DNA from: Ottelia alismoides
Taxonomy: Eukaryota > Streptophyta > Magnoliopsida > Alismatales > Hydrocharitaceae
Reading direction: 5' to 3'
DNA: 64,000 bases
NCBI GenBank assembly: GCA_037367405.1
Contig: JAZKJV010009775.1
Location: 744,001-808,000 of the forward strand
Both the position numbers and the translations under genes were made by a program. Below the pieces are notes generated by a model. That model was not told the origin of the DNA. It made no database searches and saw nothing but the letters and a program-made list of their open reading frames with translations. Of this stretch, positions 59,487-64,000 are shown piece by piece (within the stretch, counting starts at the first letter, position 1; each line of letters starts with the position of its first letter).

Positions 59487-60304
59487 TCCCCTTTTGGAGA
59501 TTCATGCCCCAACACGATACCCTCCGTCACCATAAAGTGACTCTTCTCCCAGGAGAGTACCAGATTCACCTCTCTACACCTCGTGAGGACTCGGTCCAAG
59601 TGCGCTAAACATGTATCAAAAGAATCACCATGTACCGAGAAGTCATCCATGAATACTTCCAGGAAATCGCCCACCATCTCGGCAAATATGGCTATCATGC
59701 ACCGCTGAAATGTGCCCGGGGCATTGCAGAGCCCGAATGGCATGCGCCTGAAAGCATAAGTGCCGAATGGACATGTGAATGTGGTCTTTTCCTGGTCCTC
59801 AGGAGCTATGGCCACCTGGTTGTAGCCTGAGTACCCGTCAAGAAAACAGAAGAACTCTTTCCCTGCGAGTCTCTCCAAGATCTGATCAATAAAAGGCAAG
59901 GGAAAGTGATCTTTCTTGGTCGCAGCATTCAGGCGCCTGTAGTCGACACAGACGCGCCACGACGTGGGTACTCGTGTCGCGATCTCTACCCCCTCCTCGT
60001 TGGTGACCATCTGAATTCCCGACTTCTTCGGGACAACATGAAGCGGGGCCACCCACTTGGAGTCAGAAATAGGGTATATGAACCCTGCCTTGCACCATTT
60101 CTCAATTTCATTCTTCACCACTTCCCGTAGATTGGGGTTAAGTCTCCTCTGAAACTCACGGGAAGGTCTCACGTTATCCTCAGTAAAAATGTGGTGCGAG
60201 CAGAGAGCGGGGTTGATGCCCACGAGATCCGACACTGTCCAGCCTATTGCTTTGCGGTTCCTCTCTAAGACTTCTAACAACCTAGACTCCTGCTCTAAAG
60301 TCAA
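59456..60304 (-). CDS. pol: Gypsy E reverse transcriptase
   Basis: A 282-codon open stretch, part of the polyprotein, so its first codon is not a true start. It has the pre-RT segment [20 protein letters not shown], then palm motifs: [12 protein letters not shown] (about 86-97), [11 protein letters not shown] (116-126), [10 protein letters not shown] (132-141), Asp156 in [28 protein letters not shown] (190-203), and FMDD at 218-221 in [14 protein letters not shown]. All three metal-binding aspartates are present. It ends out of frame at LGHESPKGE; the true continuation is the adjoining RNase H-integrase frame. The enzyme copies element RNA into DNA inside the particle. Confidence 0.92.
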   Translation of the reverse strand: MTLEQESRLLEVLERNRKAIGWTVSDLVGINPALCSHHIFTEDNVRPSREFQRRLNPNLREVVKNEIEKWCKAGFIYPISDSKWVAPLHVVPKKSGIQMVTNEEGVEIATRVPTSWRVCVDYRRLNAATKKDHFPLPFIDQILERLAGKEFFCFLDGYSGYNQVAIAPEDQEKTTFTCPFGTYAFRRMPFGLCNAPGTFQRCMIAIFAEMVGDFLEVFMDDFSVHGDSFDTCLAHLDRVLTRCREVNLVLSWEKSHFMVTEGIVLGHESPKGEWRLTLPRWR

Positions 60305-60311
60305 GTCTGAG

Positions 60312-61256
60312 CTAATGATGACAGGATATCTTTCTTTGGGTCCCGCAAGAAAGGCATACTTGAGTGTAGGAGGTAGTGATTTTCAGTTCTGGCAATGTGG
60401 TATCATCAAGCAGATCTGGCTGAACTGAATCTGAATCTGGTTCCGTGCTGCATGAAGGTGGGCTAAGCTGAGTAGTACTCGCCACCAAATCAGAAGTATC
60501 GGGAGTCGGATCGTCAAAAGTATCCAGACAATCGACAAAAGCCACGTCCGACTCGTCATCTATGTCCCATGATTGTTCCGAAGAGGATGGAACTGACAGA
60601 TCCGGATGGATCTCTAAGTCATCATGAGAATAGGTTGATGCATCTCTAGTAAGATCAGACAACACCTGGCAAACTGCATCATGCACTATATCCTCTCCAG
60701 ATGAAAGGGTCTCGCTCTGTCCTGAAGGAATCTGTCCCCAAATCCCAACTGTGCTAATCAAACTGCAGTCTGCCTCTGAAGATGAGTACTCTGTGCTACT
60801 CTCTGAATCGGGTCGCTGACACTTGGTTTGCTTCATCTCAAGGTTCACTTCTCCGCCTGGAGAACGGAACTTCATCATTCCCGTACCATAGTCGAAAGCT
60901 GCGCCTGCGGTCCTAAGGAAGGGTCGCCCGAGAATGATCTGAGATTCTCTCCAATGATTGGGGGTCTCCATGTCCAAGACTGTGAAGTCCACCTGATAGT
61001 TCTGCCCCTCAATCGAGATAACGACGTTCTTCACTTCTCCCTTAGGTCTCTTCATTGAACGATCTGCGAATTGGAGTAAAGCTCTAGATTTGCGAAGTGG
61101 TCCCAACTCCAATTTCTGATATAATGCTAAGGGAAGTAAGTTGATCGAAGAACCATTATCTAAGAGTGTGCGTGCAAACGCAATGTCGTCAATACGACTC
61201 CACATAGTGAGACCCATTCTCTCTTTTTCTTTGGCAAAGTCTGATTCTTGAGACAA
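60312..61256 (-). CDS. pol: Gypsy E protease and acidic linker
   Basis: A 314-codon stretch. The aspartic protease motif is at about residues 31-42 (LLDNGSSINLLP, catalytic Asp33), with IILGRPFLRTAGAAFDY near 107-123 as the conserved C-terminal strand of Athila-type proteases. It would cut the gag-pol polyprotein. The C-terminal half is an acidic Ser/Asp-rich linker (SSTEYSSSEADCS, VHDAVCQVL, SWDIDDESDVAF), partly matched by gypsy C at 45506-46036. The frame is lost at LPELK near 60370, next to a short A run. The upstream junction with gag changes frame near 61260. Confidence 0.85.
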   Translation of the reverse strand: MSQESDFAKEKERMGLTMWSRIDDIAFARTLLDNGSSINLLPLALYQKLELGPLRKSRALLQFADRSMKRPKGEVKNVVISIEGQNYQVDFTVLDMETPNHWRESQIILGRPFLRTAGAAFDYGTGMMKFRSPGGEVNLEMKQTKCQRPDSESSTEYSSSEADCSLISTVGIWGQIPSGQSETLSSGEDIVHDAVCQVLSDLTRDASTYSHDDLEIHPDLSVPSSSEQSWDIDDESDVAFVDCLDTFDDPTPDTSDLVASTTQLSPPSCSTEPDSDSVQPDLLDDTTLPELKITTSYTQVCLSCGTQRKISCHH

Positions 61257-62692
61257 TAGGTTGTGGCTACTGATAAGACATGTGTCTTTATATTTTGGTT
61301 GTCTTTCTTCCTGCTAACCCTTGTAGGTGTGCATCTCACCTTAAGGTATTTTTGGAAGGCAGGATGGTTAGCCACATATTCATCAAATGGCACCTTAACT
61401 GTGATGTTTTCTTTACAAAATCGTGCCATATCGGGGTCATCTTTCTGAATCTTTTTGATGCGCTTTCCTGCCGTAAGAGCACGGGGGAAAGGGATTGAAG
61501 CTAAGGAAACAGAGAATGAAGAATCTGAATCATGAACTGAAAGATCATTCTTTGCATTAACGGAAACAGAGTTCTTCATACATGAATCTTTGTGATGCAA
61601 CATGGACTCAAAATCTAAACTATCTACTACAGGTTGTGGAATAGAAGCTGGAATGGTATCCGCCACAACCGGAGATGCAAGGTCCTCCGTAGACTCAGAA
61701 GAATATCCATGCTGACGATGCTGCTTACGTGCTCTCCTCCTCCTCTCGGCTCCCTGAGTAGAAATCCTCGAATGATGCTGATGGGGCTCTGAGATATGAT
61801 GCCTCTCCTCCTCGTCCTCTGAAGACTCCTCAGGTAGAGCTCCAGAGATGCCCCTCCTCGTGTCCCTCGCCCGGTCAGGTACGACCACGGTCCTTCCGCT
61901 CCTGAGTGACATGTGGTTAGCCTCGTCACACGAAAGAATCTCATGTTCAGATTTAGGAGATGCTGAATAGTATACCTGACCAAAGTGCTGCTGAGAACTA
62001 GAACGGTTCAGGCTATTGGGGTTAGCCTGAACTTGGGCTGGGATCGAGGTAGAGGGTGCAGTCTGCTCGTCTCGCCATCTGGATAGGCGGTTGACATCCA
62101 CCCGTAAGTCCTGAACCTCGTTCCTGTAGGAACGTAGCTCGTCGAGTATCTGCTGCTGAATATCCACGGGACTAGACGATGAAGGAAGTGGATAAGATTG
62201 GGAAGAAGAACGGGAAGACTGGCCCTGCTGGCCAGTGTACTGCCTCTGCTGCTGCTGCTGGGGTTGCGGGCCCTGCTGGCCCGTCTGGTAATGGCCCTGT
62301 CGGCCATACTGCTGGTGCTGCTGCCTCTGCTGCTGGGGTGGATAGAATCCAGGGCTCTGCTGTGAAGGAGGTGGTGCGGAGGTGAATGCGGTGTTGTGAA
62401 AGGTCGGGGGACGCTGATAGGTCTGTTGGTCTCCCGTACTTCCCTGCCTGGCAGGGTCCTGAGTATACCATATCCCATTCACCTCCCAAACTGGTGGAGG
62501 CTCCTCCTGGACTGTCTCTGCTGCTGGAGGTGGCTGCTGGAAAGAGTGGGTGTAGGATTGGTCCTGCTCCCACGGCTGGGGTTGCCCTGACACCAACTGC
62601 TCCTGAACATGGTGAACTCGGTAAATGGGAGCAGTGGGTGCAGTCACGGCAGGTATCTTTATCTTAGATACCTTCTCAGTCAACTCCTCCAT
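61160..62692 (-). CDS. gag: Gypsy E gag C-terminal half (Gln/Pro-rich)
   Basis: A 510-codon stretch. It opens with a helical segment (MEELTEKVSKIKIP), then about 170 residues rich in Gln, Pro, Ser and Gly (QQQRQQHQQYGRQGHYQ). A coiled-coil-like helix follows (ILDELRSYRNEVQDLRVDVN, about 185-205), then QANPNS...MSLRSGR, the conserved box after gag in Athila polyproteins. After that come a His/Arg/Glu-rich part and VPFDEYVANHPAFQKYLKVR near residue 445, just before protease. No CCHC zinc knuckle is visible, although relatives often have one between capsid and the LRSG box. The last ~30 codons run out of frame past the protease junction. Confidence 0.8.
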   Translation of the reverse strand: MEELTEKVSKIKIPAVTAPTAPIYRVHHVQEQLVSGQPQPWEQDQSYTHSFQQPPPAAETVQEEPPPVWEVNGIWYTQDPARQGSTGDQQTYQRPPTFHNTAFTSAPPPSQQSPGFYPPQQQRQQHQQYGRQGHYQTGQQGPQPQQQQQRQYTGQQGQSSRSSSQSYPLPSSSSPVDIQQQILDELRSYRNEVQDLRVDVNRLSRWRDEQTAPSTSIPAQVQANPNSLNRSSSQQHFGQVYYSASPKSEHEILSCDEANHMSLRSGRTVVVPDRARDTRRGISGALPEESSEDEEERHHISEPHQHHSRISTQGAERRRRARKQHRQHGYSSESTEDLASPVVADTIPASIPQPVVDSLDFESMLHHKDSCMKNSVSVNAKNDLSVHDSDSSFSVSLASIPFPRALTAGKRIKKIQKDDPDMARFCKENITVKVPFDEYVANHPAFQKYLKVRCTPTRVSRKKDNQNIKTHVLSVATTYCLKNQTLPKKKREWVSLCGVVLTTLRLHAHS

Positions 62693-63036
62693 CTTTTGGA
62701 AGTTTGGAGAGCGCTCCGGTCTAACTCATCAATCCTCCTGTCGATCCTCTCGACTACAGTAAGCTTATCAGCAAGAAGTCCCATGCTAGGGATCACGTCC
62801 TGAGAGAGATCTACTACAGCTGATTTTCCCCCTCCAGATGAGAGTGGAACTGGAGGATGGTGTATAGGCCCTGCTGGCCATCTGTGAGCGGCTAGTTTCA
62901 GCCATCTGCTCGAATACCCTCCAGACGGTATCCGCTCCTCGTGATGTATAACTGCCTCCACAGGCAGGCGCCTCACTAAACCCTGCATCTCAGGGTTGAG
63001 ACCAGTAAAGAAGGATTGGACCAAGATGGTTGTCAT
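62680..63036 (-). CDS. gag: Gypsy E gag, middle segment
   Basis: A 118-codon stretch beginning LVQSFFTGLNPEMQGLVRRL, the end of the retrotransposon gag (capsid) domain. It then runs into a low-similarity part to LQTSK, just before the next frame. Frame changes lie at both ends: near 63030, at a GG in the HRLDDNHL segment, and near 62695, at a run of four A. Both look like one-base indels, since the alignment resumes immediately in the neighbouring frame. Confidence 0.75.
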   Translation of the reverse strand: MTTILVQSFFTGLNPEMQGLVRRLPVEAVIHHEERIPSGGYSSRWLKLAAHRWPAGPIHHPPVPLSSGGGKSAVVDLSQDVIPSMGLLADKLTVVERIDRRIDELDRSALQTSKRWRS

Positions 63037-63511
63037 CTAATCGATGACAAGGACACTTTTGCAGATTGTCCTTGAATCTTTCCCAAGCATCACAGAAGGC
63101 TTCATTGGGTAATTGGGAAAAACTCGTAATTCTCGTCCTCATCATGTTAGTTCTACTCAAAGGGTAGAACTTCTTCAAAAACAGGTCCTTGAACTGGGCA
63201 TATGTGGTGACGATGATTCCAAGATTCTTTACCCAGTAATCGGCTTTTCCACCCAAGGCAAATGGAAGGGCTTTGAGCCTAATATAATCCTGGCTAACAT
63301 TGTTATTTTTGAGGTTAGCACAGATGAGCTCAAAGTCCCTTAGGAATGCATATGGCTCCTCAGAAGCATTCCCATCAAAATGTGGCAGCAGGTTCAGGAA
63401 ATGCGGCTTCAATTCAAAATCAACTTCGGGTTCGGCCGGACTCAAGTAGTTATGAATCTGATATTGTCCGGGGTTGTATGCCGCATCCATTGGTAGTTGG
63501 ACCCCCAACAT
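62990..63511 (-). CDS. gag: Gypsy E gag, capsid domain
   Basis: A 173-codon stretch holding most of the capsid-like gag domain: YNPGQYQIHNYLSPAEPEVD, FLNLLPHFDGNASEEPYAFL, KADYWVKNLGIIVTTYAQF, FLKKFYPLSRTNMMRTRI and EAFCDAWERFKDNLQKCPCH. This is the retrotransposon gag family pattern of plant Ty3/gypsy elements. The decayed gag of gypsy B (7020-7715) is homologous. It joins the N-terminal part across a frame change near 63500, at a run of five C. Confidence 0.88.
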   Translation of the reverse strand: MLGVQLPMDAAYNPGQYQIHNYLSPAEPEVDFELKPHFLNLLPHFDGNASEEPYAFLRDFELICANLKNNNVSQDYIRLKALPFALGGKADYWVKNLGIIVTTYAQFKDLFLKKFYPLSRTNMMRTRITSFSQLPNEAFCDAWERFKDNLQKCPCHRLDDNHLGPILLYWSQP

Positions 63512-63932
63512 TTAACTGTCCCAACTGAGCTCTCAATAATGCTTGTTGCTGCTCAGATGCAGCCAATCGGGCAAGTATCAGTTTCATCGGGTCTTCATGG
63601 TTCTCTTCTTCCTCTTCTTTCTTCTTTGGAGGCATTTTACTCGTGTCTTCTTTATGTCCTGAATCAGCAATGTTTTCTTGATTAGAAGAGGATTTATGAA
63701 TCACGATATTCTCACCAAGGCGATGGTCTTCCTCGGTGAGGTGGGAAGAGAGAAATGGAATGGTTGGAGGGTAACCATCCCGAGAGTGAGTGATCCTGGG
63801 CTCAAGAGGGTCATGAGTCCAGGTTGATCCAAGTTGCGCTTGGACATTTGAAGACGTACTATTTAGAGGGTTCAACGAGAGATTCGCAAAGTCCGAATAA
63901 ATATCCCCCCAATCAGTCATCTTCGATGTCAA
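63450..63932 (-). CDS. gag: Gypsy E gag N-terminus
   Basis: A 160-codon stretch, and probably the start of gag: MTSKMTDWGDIYSDFANLSL at 63932. The alternative internal start MPPKKKEEEEENHEDPMKL, about residue 99, is equivalent to the start region of gypsy B gag (MPPKRQNEEEEESEDPL). After the acidic tract comes an amphipathic helix (LAASEQQQALLRAQLGQLN). The first 98 residues are hydrophilic and have no match I know, so the second Met could be the true start. Confidence 0.75.
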   Translation of the reverse strand: MTSKMTDWGDIYSDFANLSLNPLNSTSSNVQAQLGSTWTHDPLEPRITHSRDGYPPTIPFLSSHLTEEDHRLGENIVIHKSSSNQENIADSGHKEDTSKMPPKKKEEEEENHEDPMKLILARLAASEQQQALLRAQLGQLNVGGPTTNGCGIQPRTISDS

Positions 63933-64000
63933 AAGAACCGATTAGATCACGATAGTCAATGAGGCACTAGTTCTACGGTGCACGTAAATGTGCGGAGTGA
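63933..64000 (-). mobile_element. Start of gypsy E leader (cut by window end)
   Basis: Sixty-eight bases upstream of gag, without a frame. The E leader, PBS and 5' LTR must lie beyond the window. Confidence 0.5.

Overview
This window looks like intergenic DNA from a large flowering-plant genome. I find no credible host gene, rRNA, tRNA or CRISPR array. Almost everything is LTR retrotransposon sequence inserted into older LTR retrotransposons. The plant assignment rests on three things: Athila-type Ty3/gypsy pol motifs with a tRNA-Asp-like primer site (TGGCRCCGTTGCCGGGGA), plant Ty1/copia remains with an initiator-Met primer site (TGGTATCAGAGCC), and a Mutator-like element with long terminal inverted repeats. 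The species cannot be told from the sequence. Element names below (copia-1, X, Y; gypsy A to E) are mine.

Left half (1-33.9 kb). Copia-1 lies on the minus strand: a 2.65 kb LTR at 3596-6246, its PBS at 3581-3593, and a decayed interior running off the window start. It sits in the 3' LTR of gypsy B, a minus-strand relic that keeps a broken gag and both LTR regions but has lost all of pol. Next comes copia X on the plus strand (decayed RT/RNase H plus 3' LTR). Its LTR is split by copia Y (13162-32029). Y was then invaded twice: its 5' LTR by gypsy A (13807-21101) and its leader by a 1.16 kb non-autonomous Mutator-like element (23902-25061). Gypsy A has no coding region. It is one full LTR followed by a tandem array of LTR-end + PBS + leader units of about 1.89 kb.

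Right half (35.6-64 kb). Gypsy D (minus strand, decayed pol) is interrupted at 40569/40570 by gypsy C (plus strand). C has a complete 3.3 kb 5' LTR, PBS, leader, a mutated pol with no gag or protease, a long 3' UTR and a 3' LTR. That 3' LTR is cut at 52252 by gypsy E (minus strand). E is the best-preserved element: gag, protease, RT, RNase H and integrase all keep their key motifs and are broken only by six frame changes. Its 5' LTR lies beyond the window.

The most unusual signals are structural. (1) The copia LTRs carry a dense array of short palindromes with different arms but the same centre (AAT-GTG-ATT on the sense strand). (2) The 3' UTRs of gypsy C, D and E carry repeated hairpins whose sense-strand arm (CCTAAGTATAGGGG) resembles each element's own polypurine tract. 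(3) Gypsy A is a repeated LTR/PBS/leader unit that keeps outer LTR termini and near-matching target-site duplications. (4) B (gag only) and C (pol only) carry complementary deletions. Boundaries were read by eye. Those given to the base are where terminal motifs are clear; the others are approximate.
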